In this document: positions 9,905-21,970 of the stretch, one piece after another
Position numbering within the stretch: the stretch's first letter is position 1
Layout: every line of letters begins with the position of its first letter
DNA from: Doryteuthis pealeii
Taxonomy: Eukaryota; Mollusca; Cephalopoda; Myopsida; Loliginidae
Direction of reading: 5' to 3'
DNA: 64,000 nt
Assembly: GCA_023376005.1 (NCBI GenBank)
Contig: CM042162.1
Coordinates: forward strand, 91,340,137 to 91,404,136
The notes under the pieces: model-generated
Told to the model about the DNA's origin: nothing
Seen by the model: the letters and a program-made list of their open reading frames with translations, nothing else
The model's database searches: none
Position numbers and translations under genes: made by a program

Positions 9905-10552
9905 ACTATATATTTACCCAAACCCCTCCACATGAGCAGGAAGTGACACAAGGTCAATTTTGAAGTGGAGTTTAACAGGTCTGTATTCAGAGTTATCCTT
10001 CTCGTAGACTGGTTGCGATACTGTGGCGAGAGAAACCACGGATGTAGTGGTTTGAAGCGTGCACGACTGTGTTTGGCCTGCAGAATGAGATCAGAGGCGA
10101 GTGGGGAGATTGAACTCACATCCTCCTGATCGTGAGTCGTGGCCTGACGTATGGGAATTGCTAAACTGTCCAGAGTGGCCCGGATGTGAAGGATTGACGC
10201 ATGCTGATTAGTGTCGCACGTGCTGCACGGGCAGGTCAGAGTAAGGAGCCCGGATGAACACTGTAATTGTGTATATAATGACCAGTCCTCACAAACCTGG
10301 GAGAAAGCTTGCAGTAGCATTTTGGCTGTTGCGATGAGTGGACGAGAGAAAAGATATTTTGATAGTGTTGGTGAGAAGAGGGCTGCATTGCTGGGAGATA
10401 ATTTTTCAGACTGAACACTCGGTCAGTTGGGAGCGTAAAAGCGTCGGACTTAACTGCCCCCTCCCTCCCCCGAGAACATTCTTATTAGAGATACCAAGGT
10501 TAAAGAGCCCAGTCTGCCCCACTATTTACCCATAGCTGGAGGGAGAACAGTT
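9905..10552 (-). mobile_element. SINE V interrupted by a 468-bp insert
   Basis: Minus-strand SINE V tail and middle at 9905-10021 and body at 10490-10552. The insert lies between 10022 and 10489, flanked by GATAC on both sides (10017-10021 and 10490-10494). Confidence 0.75.
10022..10489. mobile_element. LTR-like 468-bp insertion with 5-bp TSD
   Basis: GC-richer than its surroundings, flanked by a GATAC direct repeat, and it interrupts a SINE. It begins TGTGGCGAGAG and holds a TATA-like tgtgtatataatg near 10269-10281, but the far end (ttattaga) is not a canonical CA. It could be an LTR or another retroelement fragment. Short open frames cross it on both strands without recognisable homology. 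Mirrored at about 15058-15535 and repeated at about 19930-20385. Confidence 0.5.
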
Positions 10553-10596
10553 GAATAGGTTAATTTTAGATATTTTCACGATGTTATTTTTTCTAC

Positions 10597-11163
10597 TCAA
10601 GTCACAATTTCCTTAGTTATTTTCATCACATTCTCCATGATTTTATTTTTATTTAAACCTCAATTATTAATAAAATTTTTTACATTATTGATAATGTTGG
10701 CCTTATCTACATACTAATAGCATGCAATTGTATTTATATATACAACAAAATAGCAGTTTACAGTGTGAACAGGAAGGCTAATTTGCATATTAATATTAAA
10801 AATTTGATTTTAATAGATATGTGTTTAGTATTATTGATTTCTAATTGTTTGGTTTTATCTTAATGAATATGAGCAAAAATCTCTGGGTTAAATCTTAAAA
10901 GAAATCCATTAACAAGAAATAACTAATTTTATTCTTTACTTCCTAATTTAACTAAATAGTTAAATCAGGAAAATTTAGCAATGAAAGACAAGAGTGATGG
11001 AAGAGGAAGTTTCAATTGTTTTATTTTTCGATTATACCACCCTCTGTTTCAAATTTTTTTTATCTGCCTTCTTATTTAGTTTTATTGGCCTTTCTAATTT
11101 ATTATAATATTTATTACATTAAAATTTAAATACTTGCAACAGGAGGGTGCATATATTTGCTAG
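10597..11163 (+). mobile_element. Helitron family H1, 3' part
   Basis: Matches the body of the complete H1 element at 26559-27190 (cacaatttccttagtta, tctccatgattttattt, tttgcatattaat, gggtgcatatatttgctag). It ends CTAG at 11160-11163 followed by T. The 5' TC end is missing. The terminal hairpin is decayed compared with 26559-27190. Confidence 0.75.
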
Positions 11164-11529
11164 TTTAAATAATAATTAAAGAAAAGAAGAAAAACAACAA
11201 TACAGACAGATAGCTGTCATTAAACCAGTTTATAAAAATAAATTATAAAATTGTAACAATAAAAGTCTTTACTAATGTGCACAAAAGAAAAAAAAGAAAA
11301 AAAAAAGTGGGCTACTCAGCTCTTTTCTATCCAGCCGGTTACTGATGACATGTTGTATATAATAAAGTTTTTATATACAACATACACAAAAAAATATTTA
11401 TTATAATGACCTAATTTCTGTATTTTTACCAACAGCAAAAATGACATATTGTAAAAAGATCTCTCTCAACACAAAAGACATCTAAAAAAATTCTCAACGG
11501 TGGACCAGAAAAATTTTTTTAAATGGTTT

Positions 11530-12113
11530 TGTTTTACAGCATATCAACCCCAGTGGGTCATTTAATGCCGATAAAGTTTTGAAATAAATCAATTTTTAAT
11601 GGATTATACAATTTTTTTAATAAATTCATTTTCTATTTAAACCATAGATGGGACCCTAACAGGTACTACCACTCCGGGTCAGAGTGGACCAGTGAACAAT
11701 GGTGATGAAGGGGTGCTCCACATTCCCCAAACCTCCAGAACTGGAACCTCACCATCAAATAGAGTTTAATGTCATCCCCAGAACATGTAGACCCTCAATC
11801 ACTGCCTTCTAGCACCTATATGATAAAAAGGGGTTGGGGCTTGCCATAAGGGCAATAGGGTTGTGAAAATCATATAGGTGCTAGGGCTTGACGTGACCAG
11901 CTGATTGATCGGGGGGGGGGCTCTCCCACCGCCTGCCTAGCCCAAGATAGGGCCAAAGTGGAGTATTGCAAGGCATGAACTGCTCATCCACCTGGGTTCT
12001 ATCCTTAAGCATCACGGGTTGCCACCCACGGCCAACAGGTAGCCCCATTTAGGAAGTCTTACCCCTCCGCAGAGGTGCAGTCGGTGCATTCTAACGCCCC
12101 TGATGACAGGGCG
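11530..12113 (+). repeat. Dispersed repeat A, near full length
   Basis: Family A, about 560-600 bp. It begins (a)cggcatatcaacc...gtgggtcatttaatgccg, passes ctatttaaccatagatggga and accctaacaggtactacc, then gataaaaaggggttggggct, and ends near gcattctaacgcccc...cagggcgg. No protein is recognised. Better copies are 31096-31657 and 41060-41630. Confidence 0.85.
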
Positions 12114-12162
12114 GTTTTAAAATGGGGGTGCTGGAAGAACATTGAGCCTGTTAAGTATTTAC

Positions 12163-12272
12163 CCAGCCCCTCTGCCATAAGCAGGAGGCAACACAAGGTC
12201 AGTTCCCCCACTTTATTGCACATATCTGATTCCTAGGTGGGTGCTTTACCGACGAAGCTACACCGGCCCATC
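12163..12272 (-). mobile_element. SINE K (tRNA A-box head)
   Basis: The minus strand begins gggccggtgtagcttcgtcgg, then taaagcacccacctagg; TAGCTTCGTCGGTAAAGCA fits a tRNA A box. The tail gaccttgtgttgcctcctgcttatggcagaggggctgggtaaat matches the SINE V tail. Copies at 13318-13430, 21850-21970 and 25755-25850. Confidence 0.65.
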
Positions 12273-12284
12273 CTATGTCCTTAA

Positions 12285-12749
12285 CTATGTGTACCACCAA
12301 AATAGGTCACGTAATCAATTTAGGTCATATTGGTGGAAGAAATGAAAATATTTTTTAACTTTTTATTTTAAAAATCTTGCAAAAAAGAAATAACGAACAT
12401 AAAGAGTCATTACAAAAAAAACTGTTAATTCAAATTATCCAATTGGGGAAAACTTACTCATTATCTTGAAAAATGAGTAAAACAGTAAACAATTTTTTTT
12501 ACAACAGGGTCAGTTTCTTTATTGATTTTTTAGCAGAATTTTGTATTCATGTTTTTTTTTTTTGTTTTTACTAAAAACCTGAATAGAAACTTTTAAAAAT
12601 CTTCGATATAATTATTCAGACTCTTATCTTTAGAGAAAAAAAAGTAAAAATAATTTTTTTGTCAGTTCATTTTTTCATAAAATAAAATGGTGGGGGGGGT
12701 GTAGACCTCGTAAAAAAATATATTTCCCAATATATTTTTAGAAAAAAAC
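12285..12749 (+). mobile_element. Family C hAT-like element, left part
   Basis: It starts gtaccaccaaaataggtcacgt and continues with the family C body (aaagaaataacgaacataaagag, cttatctttagag, gtagacctcgtaaaa). It is cut by the first turning point of the triplication at 12749. Confidence 0.75.
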
Positions 12750-13461
12750 AGTTATGACTACAGGCCCTATTAAAAATTCTATGAAAAATCAATTAATTGG
12801 TCTGATTTTCACGATAATTCCATTAATTACTTACCTTTTGATGAAATATGTCTGAAATAGTTTTTTTCTAAATATATGGGAAATATATTTTTTACGAGGT
12901 CACACCCCCCCACCCATTTTATTTTATGAAAAAATGAACTGACAAAAATTATTTTATTTTTCTCTAAAGAATAAGAGTCTGAAATATATCGAAGATTTTT
13001 AAAAGTTTTATCAGGTTTTTATTAAAACAAAAAAAAAAAAAACATGAATACAAAATTTCTGCCTAAAAAATATCAATAAGAAATGGACCCTGTGTAAAAA
13101 AAATTGATTATTTTACTCATTTTCAAGAATAATGAGTAAGTTTCCCCAAGGATTAATTTGAATTAACAGTTTTTGTAAGAACTTTTATGTTCGGTATTTT
13201 TTTTGCCAAGATTTTTAAATAAAAAGTTAAAAAAAATTTTTCTTTCTTCCACCAATGATGACCTAAATTGATTACGTGACTATTTTGGTGGTACACATAG
13301 TTTAAGACTAGGATGCGGCCGGTTGTAGCTTCGATCGGTAAAGCACCCACCTAGGTCAGATATGTGCAATAAAGTGGGGAACTGACCTTGTGTTGCCTCC
13401 TGTTATGGCAAGGGTGGGTAATACTTAAACAGGCTCAATGTTCTTCCAGCACCCCATTTTA

Positions 13462-14035
13462 AAACCGCCTGTCATCAGGGGCTCTAGAATTGCACCGATG
13501 CACCTTCGAGGGGTAAGACTTCCTAAAATGGGGCTACCTGTGGCGTGAGTGGCACCCGTGATGCTTAAGGATTAGAACCCAGGTGATGAGCAGTTCATGC
13601 CTTGCAATACTCCACTTTGGCCCTATCTTGGGCCTAGGCAGGCGGGTGGGAGAGCCCCCCCCCCGATCAATCAGCTGTCACTGTTCCAAGCCTAGCACCT
13701 ATATTGATTTTCACAACCCTTTGCCCTTATGGCAAGCCCCAACCCCTTTTTATCATATAGGTGCTAGAAGCAGTGATTTGAGGGTCTACATGTTCGGGAT
13801 ACATTAAACTCTATTTGATGGTGAGGTTCCAGTTCTGAGGTTTGGGGAATGTGGAGCACCCCTTATCACCTTGTTCACTGTCCACTCTGACCCGGAGTGG
13901 TAGTAACCGTTAGGGTCCCATCTATTGGTAATAGAAAATGAATTTTATTAAAAAAATTGTATAATCATTAAAAATGATTTATATTCAAAACTTATCGGCA
14001 TAAATGACCCAATGGGGTTGATTATGCCTGTTTAA
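13462..14035 (-). repeat. Dispersed repeat A in the inverted copy
   Basis: Mirror of 11530-12113, with scattered insertions and deletions such as the altered cagctgtcactgttccaagcc segment. Confidence 0.85.
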
Positions 14036-14392
14036 AACAAAACCATTTAAAAAAATTTCTGGTCCACCGTTGAGAATTTTTTTTAGATGTCTTTTTGTGT
14101 TGAGAAGATCTTTTTACAATATGTCATTTTGCTGTTGGTAAAAAACAAGAAATTAGGTTCATTATAATAAATATTTTTTGTGTATGTTTGTATATAAAAA
14201 CTTATTATATACAACATGTCATCAGTAACGGCTGGATAGAAAAGACTGAGTAGCCCACTTTTTTTTTTTTTCTTTTTGTGCACATTAGTAAGACTATGTT
14301 ACAATTTATAATTTAATTTTTATTAAACTGGTTTAATGACAGCTATCTGTCTGGTATTGTGTTTTCTTCTTTTCTTTTATTATTTAAACTAG

Positions 14393-14960
14393 CAAATATA
14401 TGCACCTCCTGTTTAGCAAGTATTTAAATTTAATGGAATAAAATTATAATAATTAGAAAGCCAATAAAACTAAAATAAGAAGGCAGATAAAAAAAATTTT
14501 GAAACAGAGGGTGATAATCGAAAAATTAAAACAATTGAAACTTCCTCTTCCATCACTCTTTGTATCTTTCATTGCTAAATTTTCCTGATTAAACTATTTA
14601 GGTTAAATTAGGAAGTAAAGAATAAAATTAGTTATTTCTTGTTAATGGATTTCTTTTAAGATTTAACCAGAGATTTTTGCTCATATTCATTAAGATAAAA
14701 CCAAACAATAGAAATCAATAATACAAACACATATCTATTAAAATCAAATTTTAATATTAATATGCAAATTAGCTTCCCTGTTCACCACTGTAAACTGTAT
14801 TTGGCTTGATTATATAAATACAAATTGGCATGCTATTAGTATGTAATAAGGGCCAACCATTACAATAATGTAAAACAATTTTTATTAATAATTGAGGTTT
14901 AATAAAAATAAATCATGGAGAATGTGATGAAAATAAACTAAGAATTGTGACTTGAGTAGA
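14393..14960 (-). mobile_element. Helitron H1 3' part, inverted copy
   Basis: Mirror of 10597-11163. The CTAG end reads on the + strand at about 14389-14392 as aactagcaaatatatgcacc. Confidence 0.7.
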
Positions 14961-15057
14961 AAAAATAACATCGGTGAAAAATATCTAAATTAACTCTATT
15001 CAACTGTTCCTCCAGCTATGGGTAAATAGTGGGGCAGGACTGGGCTCTTAACTTGGT

Positions 15058-15535
15058 ATCTTCTAATAAGATGTTCTCGCGGGGGGAGGAGGGGGCAGTT
15101 AAGTCGACGCTTTTAGCTCCCAACTGACGAGTGTTCAGTCGAAAAATATCTCCCAGCAATAGCAGCCCTCTTCTCACCAACACTATCAAAATATCTTTCT
15201 CTCGTCCACTCATCGCAACACGCCAAATGCTACTGGCAAAGCTTCTCCCAGGTTTGTGAGGACTGGTCATTATATACACAATTACAGTGTTCAATCCGGG
15301 CTCCTTACTCTGACCTGCCCGTGCAGCAACGTGCGACACTTTATCAGCATGCGTCAATCCTTCACATCCGGGCCACTCTGGACAGTTTAGCAATTCCCAT
15401 ACGTCAGGCCACGACTCTTCGATCAGGAGATGTGATTTCAATCTCCCCACTCGCCTCTGATCTCATTCTGCAGGCCAACACACAGTCGTGCACGCTTCAA
15501 ACCACTACACCGTGGTTTCTCTCGCCACAGTATCG
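15058..15535. mobile_element. LTR-like insertion, inverted copy
   Basis: Mirror of 10022-10489, beginning tctaataagatgttctcg and ending gtggtttctctcgcca. The longest open frame here (15016-15450, minus) is not shared by the other two copies because of indels, so no protein is called. Confidence 0.6.
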
Positions 15536-15972
15536 CCCAACCAGTCTACGAAGAGGATAACTCTGAATACAGACTGTTAAACTCCACTTCCAAATTGGAC
15601 CTTGTGTCAACTTACCTGCCTCATGTGGAGGTTGGGTTAAATTTATATAGTCTTTCTGTGTCAGTTGTATAAAAAGAACTTCAGTAATAATTTACTGTAG
15701 TCTTTTTTAAAAAAATACAAAATAAAAAACTAGCTTAATTAGTGTGTAATATTTTGTTGGTTGTTTCAAGTGTTTTGATGGAAAGGCGAAAACGTTTCAT
15801 TGCAATTGTTGCACATATGTATTTCGCAATGAAACTTTTAAATGCATACAAGTTGCAACAATCATCAGCCTTCCAAGTTGGGTTTGGGCTCTAGGTCACT
15901 ACGCTGTTAAGTTTTTATGGCCATCCTTTGGGCCTTAAAGAGGGTGGCTTAATCCAGCGGAATTGCGATCCC

Positions 15973-16820
15973 TTAAACAGACCCTCGATAATGAATCCTT
16001 TTGGTTCTCGGTAAAGAGACCCCGAAATGATTTCTTGGTTCTCTGGTAAAGAGACCCCTCGGTAATGAATTCTTTGGTTCCTCTGGTAAGAGAACCCTCG
16101 ATAATGATTTTTTGGTTCCTCTGGTAAGAGACCCTCGATAATGAATTCTTTTGGTTTCCTCTTGGTAAAGAGTCCCACGATAATGAATCCTTTGGTTCCT
16201 CTGGTAAAAGAGACCCCGACGATGAATCCTGGTCCTCTGTAAGAGACCCTCGATAATGAATCCTTTGGTTCCTCTGGTAAAGAGACCCTCGACGAGAATC
16301 CTTTGGTTCCTTGTAAAGAGACCCTCGACGTGAATCCTTTGGTTCTTCTGGTTAAAGAGACCTCGACGATGAATCCTTTGGTTTCTTCTGTAAAGAGACC
16401 CTCGTCTGATGAATCCTTTGGTTCTTCTGGTTAAAGAACCCTCGACGTGAATCCCTTTGGTTCTCTGGTAAAGAGTCCCTCGAGATGAATCTTTGTTCCT
16501 CTGGTTAAAGAGCCCCTCGACGATGAATCCTTTGGTTCCTCTGGTAAAGATCCCTCGACGATGAATCCTTTGGTTCCTCTTGGTAAAGTTGTCCCTCGAC
16601 GATGAACCCTTTGGTTCCTCTGTAAAAGAGAGTCCCTCGACGAATGAAACCCTTTGGTTCCTCTGGTAAAGAGTCCCTCGACGATGAACCCTGGTTACCT
16701 CTGGTAAAGAGTCCCTCGCGATTGAACCCGTTTTGGTTCTCTGGTAAGAGTCCTCGACGATGAACCCTTGGTTCCTCTGGTAAAGAGTTCCCTCGAACGA
16801 TGAATCCTTTGTTCCTCTGA
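15973..16820 (-). repeat. 39-bp minisatellite, copy 2 (about 22 units, inverted)
   Basis: Complement of the copy 1 array in the same order: type II units first on the + strand (ctcgataatgaat), then type I. The private copy 1 variant appears mirrored at about 16165-16183 (gagtcccacgataatgaatc). Nearly every unit has a one-base insertion or deletion. Confidence 0.93.
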
Positions 16821-17925
16821 TCGTATAAGTCCCTTCCTGAGTATTTGGTAAAGATCCCGGTAAAATCCTATGTCCGTGTCAGTGAGCGCATGTAATTATT
16901 GACCATTGTGGGGGGGGTTAATAAGTTGTGTCTTCCACGCAGTATACTTAGTGATTCTGCAGGAAGTAAAATCAGTGACCTTGGCCAGTCTATAAATCTT
17001 GGTGGGGAATTTGAGCACATCTTATACCAGAATAATTCCAACATGCTCCTTCATAGACCTTTTTAGTGAAGGCAATTGTGGTGTGTTCAAATCCTGGAAT
17101 GTGGCTGTTCACATTTCTCATAGCGCTAATACCTTTGGAAAGGTACGAATCCCACTGTTCTCTCCAAGCTATGTGTAAATATTAGGGGCAGATTGCGGTT
17201 TGGTATGAGAACTGGTCTATGGAACTTTAATGCATGCAAATTCAGCAATCATCAGCCTGAAGTTTGGTTTATAAAAAAAAAAACTAAAAAAAACTTTCTA
17301 GGTTATTATGCTTCAATTAAAAACCTTTTTAATGGAGCAGCATTGTTAATGTTATCATCATTGGGAAATGGACACAGCGTGAAAGAGTTCACAATCCTAG
17401 TGTGTCTCCTTGCATTTCGCAATAGCGCTAATGCCCTTGGGAAAGGTATGAAAATCCAACTATTCTCCTGCTTGGCTATAGGTATATTAGTAGGATCTGG
17501 ACCTCTTTAACATTGGCTATGGTAACAGTTTTCCCCTTCTCCTAGACTGGTTGCCAACCAAGATGAAAGAGCCCAGTCTGCCCCACTATTTACCATAGCT
17601 GGAGAGAGTTGTATAGGATTCATTCTTTCTCCAGGTATCAGGGAAGGAAACAAGCCTTCACTAAAAAGTCTTAATGAAGCCGCAGTGTTGGAAATTATCT
17701 GGTATAAGATGTTGCTCAAATCTCCACCAAGATTTATAGGACTGCCAAGGTCACATGATTTACTCCTGCAGCCAATCACTAAGTATACTGCGTGGAAGAA
17801 CACTATTTAACCCCCCCAATGTCATAATTACAATTGCGCACACTGAACACGGACATAATCCACGGGATCTTACCGGATCCACTATTCCCAAACGGTCCCG
17901 AGCGACACTAAGACGATCTGAACGA

Positions 17926-19480
17926 TTACCAGAGGAACCAAAGGATTCATCGTCGAGGGACTCTTTACCAGCCCAAGGAACCAAGGATTCATCGTCGAGG
18001 GGACCTCTTTACCAGAGAACCAAAGGATTCATCGTCGAGGGACTCTTTACCAGAGGAACCAAAAGGATCATCGTCGAGCGGACTCTTACCAGAGGAACCA
18101 AAGGATTCATCGTCGAGGGACTCTTTACCAGAGGAACCAAAGGATTCATCGTCGAGGGACTCTTTACCAGAGGAACCAAAGGATTCATCGTCGAGGACTC
18201 TTACCGAGAACCAAAGGATTCATCGTCGAGGGACTCTTTACCAGAGGAACCAAAGGATCATCGTCGATGGAACTCTTTACCAGAAGGAACCAAAAGGATT
18301 CATCGTCGAGGGACTCTTTACAGAGGAACCAAAGGATTATTCACGTCGAGGGACTCTTTACCAGAGGAACCAAAGGATTCATTATCGAGGCTCTTTACCA
18401 GAGGAAACCAAAGGATTCATTATCGAGGCTTCTTTACCAGAGGAACCAAAGGATTCATTATCGAGGGTCCTTTACCAGAGGAACCAAAGGATTCATGTCG
18501 AGGGTCTCTTTACCAGAGGAACAAAAATTCATTATCGAGGGTCTCTTTACCAAGGAACCAAAGGATTCATCGTCGAGGACTCTTTACCAGAAGGAACCAA
18601 AGGATTCATCGTCGAGGTCTCTTTACCAGAGGAACCAAAGGATTCATCGTCGAGGGACTCTTTACCAGAGGAACCAAAGGATTCATTCGTCGAGGGACTC
18701 TTTACCAGAGGAACCAAAGGATTTCAATCGTCGAGGACTCTTACCAGAGGAACCAAAGGTATCGTCGAGGACTCTTTACAGAGGAACCAAGGATTCATCG
18801 TCGAGGGACTCTTTACCAGAGGAACAAAGATCACGTCGAGGGACTCTTTACCAGAGGAACCAAAGGATTCATCGTCGAGGGACTCTTTACCAGAGGAACC
18901 AAAGGATTCATCGTCGACGACTTTACCAGAGGACAAAGGATTCATCGTCGAGGGACTCTTACCAGAGGAACCAAAGGATCATCGTCGAGGGACTCTTTAA
19001 CCAGAGAACCAAAGGATTCATCGTCGAGGGACTCTTTACCAGAGGAACCAAAGGATTCATCGTCGAGGGACTCTTTACCAGAGGAACCAAAGGATCATCG
19101 TCGAGGGACTTCTTTACCAGAGGAACCAAAGGATTCATCGTCGAGGGACTCTTTACCAAGGAACCAAAGGAACACTAATAGGATTCATCGTCGAGGACTC
19201 TTTACCAAGAGGAACCCAAGGATTCATCGTCGAGGGCTCTTTACCAGAGGAACCAAAGATTCATCGTCGAGGGTCTCTTTACGAGAGGAACCAAAGGATT
19301 CATCGTCGAGGGTCTCTTTACCAGAGAACCAAAGGATTCCATCGTCGAGGGACTCTTTACCAGAGGAACCAAAGGAGTTCATCGTCGGAGGGACTCTTTA
19401 CCAGAGGAACCAAAGAATTCATTATCGAGTCTCTTTACCAGAGGAACCAAAGAATTCATTATCGAGGGTCTCTTTACACA
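17926..19480 (+). repeat. 39-bp minisatellite, copy 3 (about 40 units)
   Basis: Same unit as copy 1, about twice as many. A block of type II units (attcattatcgagg) sits internally at about 18376-18545 as well as at the right end, giving the order I-II-I-II. This looks like two concatenated copy 1 style arrays. Frames are broken by frequent indels. Confidence 0.93.
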
Positions 19481-19929
19481 GAGGATCCAATTACGCTGGA
19501 CAAGCACTCCTACTTTAAGGCCAAAGGAGGCCCATAAAAACTTAACAGCGTAGTGACCTAGAAAGCCCAAAACTTGAGGCTGATGATTGTTGCAACTTGT
19601 ATGCATTTAAAAGTTTCATTGCGACAATAACATATTGCAACAAATGGCAATGAACGTTTCCTTTCATCAAAACAACTTGGAAACAAACCAACAAAATGAT
19701 TACACACTAATTAAGCTAGTTTTTATTTGTATTTCTTAAAAAGACTACAATAAAATATTACTTAAGTTCTTTTTATACAACGACACGAGAAGACTATATA
19801 TTTACCCAAACCCCTCCACAATGAAGCTAACACAAGACTCAATCTATATTATATAAGTCACTTTAATCGCCCGCTGTATTGAGGTATTATCTCTTCGTTG
19901 ATCTGTCATCTCGAGACTGCTGTGCGACT

Positions 19930-20385
19930 CGAGAGAAACCACGGATGTAGTGGTTTGAAGCGTGCACGACTGTGTTTGGCATGCAGAATGAGATCAGAGA
20001 GCCAGTGGGGAGATTGAACTCACATCCTCCTGATCGTGAGTCATGCTGACGCATGCGAATTGCTAAAACTGCCAGAGTGGCCCGGATGTGAAGGATTGAC
20101 GCATGCTGATTAGTGTCGCACGTGGTGCACGGGCAGGTCAGAGTAAGGAGCCCGGATGAACACTGTAATTGTGTAACAATGACCAGTCCTCACAAACCTG
20201 GAGAAAGCTTGCAGTAGCATTTTGGCTGTTGCGACGAAGTGGACGAGAGAAAAGATATTTTTGATAGTGTTGGTGTGAGAGAGGCTGCATGCTGGGAGAT
20301 AATTTTTCAGACTGAACACTCGGTCAGTGGGAGCGTAAAAGCGTCGGACTTAACTGCCCCCCCCCCGAGAACATTCTTATTAGAG
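19930..20385. mobile_element. LTR-like insertion, copy 3
   Basis: Matches 10022-10489 from ctcgagagaaaccacggatg to agaacattcttattagagatacc. Its left boundary is obscured by the scrambled 19820-19930 stretch. Confidence 0.55.
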
Positions 20386-20459
20386 ATACCAAGGTTTAAA
20401 GAGCCCAGTCTGCCACTATTTACCCATGCTGGAGGGAGGACAGTGAATAGGTTAATTTT

Positions 20460-20908
20460 AGATATTTTCACGATGTTATTTTTTCTACTCAGTCACAATT
20501 TCCTTAGTTATTTTCATCACATTCTCCATGATTTTATTTTATTAAACTCTCAATTTATATTAAAAATTGATTTTAATAGATATGTGTTAGTATTATTGAT
20601 TTCTAATTGTTTGGTTTTATCTTAATGATATGAGCAAAAATCTCTGGGTTAAATCTTAAAAGAAATCATTAACAAGAAATAACTAATTTTATTCTTTACT
20701 TCCTAATTAACTAAATAGTAAACAGAAAATTTAGCAATGAAAGACAGAGTGATGAAGAGGAAGTTTCAATTGTTTATTTTTCGATTATACCACCTCTGTT
20801 TCAAATTTTTTTAATCTGCCTTCTTATTTATTTTATTGGCCTTTCTAATTTATTATAATATTTATTACATTAAAATACCTTGCACAGGAGGTGCATATAT
20901 TTGCTAGT
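20460..20908 (+). mobile_element. Helitron H1 3' part, copy 3
   Basis: Matches 10597-11163 with an internal deletion of about 115 bp. It ends ggtgcatatatttgctag followed by T. Confidence 0.7.
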
Positions 20909-21244
20909 TTAAATAATAATTAAAGAAAGAAGAAAAAACAACAATACAGACAGATAGCTGTCATTAAACCAGTTTATAAAAATAAATTATAAATTGTAAC
21001 AATAAAAGTTTTACTAATGTGCACAAAAAGAAAAAAAGAAAAAAAAAGTGGGCTACTCAGCTCTTTTCTATCCAGCCCGGTTACTGATGACATGTGTATA
21101 TAATAAAGTTTTTATACAACATACACAAAAAAATATTTATTATAATGACCTAATTTCTGTATTTTTACCAACAGCAAAAATGACATATTGTAAAAAGATC
21201 TCTCAACACAAAAAAATCTAAAAAAATTCTCAACGTGGACCAGA

Positions 21245-21816
21245 AAATTTTTTAAATGGTTTTGTTTACGCATATCAACCCAGTGGGTCATTTAATGCCG
21301 ATAAAGTTTTGAAATAAATCAATTTTTAATGGATTATACAATTTTTTTTATAAATACATTTTCTATTTTAACCATAGATGACCCTAACAGGTACTACCAC
21401 TCCGGGTCAGAGTGGACCAGGACAATGGTGATAAGGGGTGCTCCACATTCCCAAACCACCAGAACATAACCTCACCATCAATAGAGTTAAGTCATCCCCA
21501 GAACATGAGACCCTCCATCACGCCTTCTAGCACCTATATGATAAAAAGGGGTTGGGGCTTGCTATAAGGGTAGTTGAAAATCATATAGGTGCTAGGGCTT
21601 GACGTGACCAGCCGATTGATCGGAGGGGGCCTCTCCACCGCTCGTCTAGCCCATGATATGCCAAACTCATTGCCCTGTCATGAACTGCTCATCACCTGGG
21701 TTCTATCCTTAAGCATGATGGGTTGCCACCCACGGCCAACAGGTAGACCCATTTAGGAGCTTACCCCTCCGCAGAGGTGCAGTCGGTGCATTCTAACGCC
21801 CCTGCCGATAGGGCGG
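21245..21816 (+). repeat. Dispersed repeat A, copy 3
   Basis: Forward copy of 11530-12113 with small indels and a corrupted stretch near 21655-21690. Confidence 0.85.
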
Positions 21817-21849
21817 TTTTAAAATGGGGGTGCTGGAAGAACATTGAGC

Positions 21850-21970
21850 CTGTTAAGTATTTACCCAGCCCCTCTGCCATAAGCAGGAGGCAACACAAGG
21901 TCAGTTCCCCCACTTTATTGCACATATCTGATTCCTAGGTGGGTGCTTTACCGACGAAGCTACACCGGCC
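21850..21970 (-). mobile_element. SINE K, copy 3
   Basis: Same as 12163-12272: tail near 21860-21910 and A-box head complement at about 21945-21970. Confidence 0.6.

Larger units (their letters stand above)
8028..12749 (+). repeat. Triplicated segment, copy 1 (forward)
   Basis: The same ordered landmarks occur here, inverted at 12750-17645, and again forward at 17655-22442: SINE V, element M with its 39-bp array, SINE V with a 468-bp insert, Helitron 3' end, dispersed repeat A, SINE K, and the family C hAT-like end. Copy 1 has the fewest indels. Its right end stops at ...agaaaaaaac, where the inverted copy begins with sequence lying about 108 bp further along in copy 3. Confidence 0.9.
12750..17645 (-). 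repeat. Triplicated segment, copy 2 (inverted)
   Basis: Reverse complement of copy 1. It begins gttatgactacagg, the complement of 22537-22550 in copy 3. After an unpaired stretch of about 108 bp (to about 12858) it mirrors copy 1 back to the equivalent of about 8028. Many single-base indels relative to copy 1 are visible, especially inside the 39-bp array. Confidence 0.9.
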
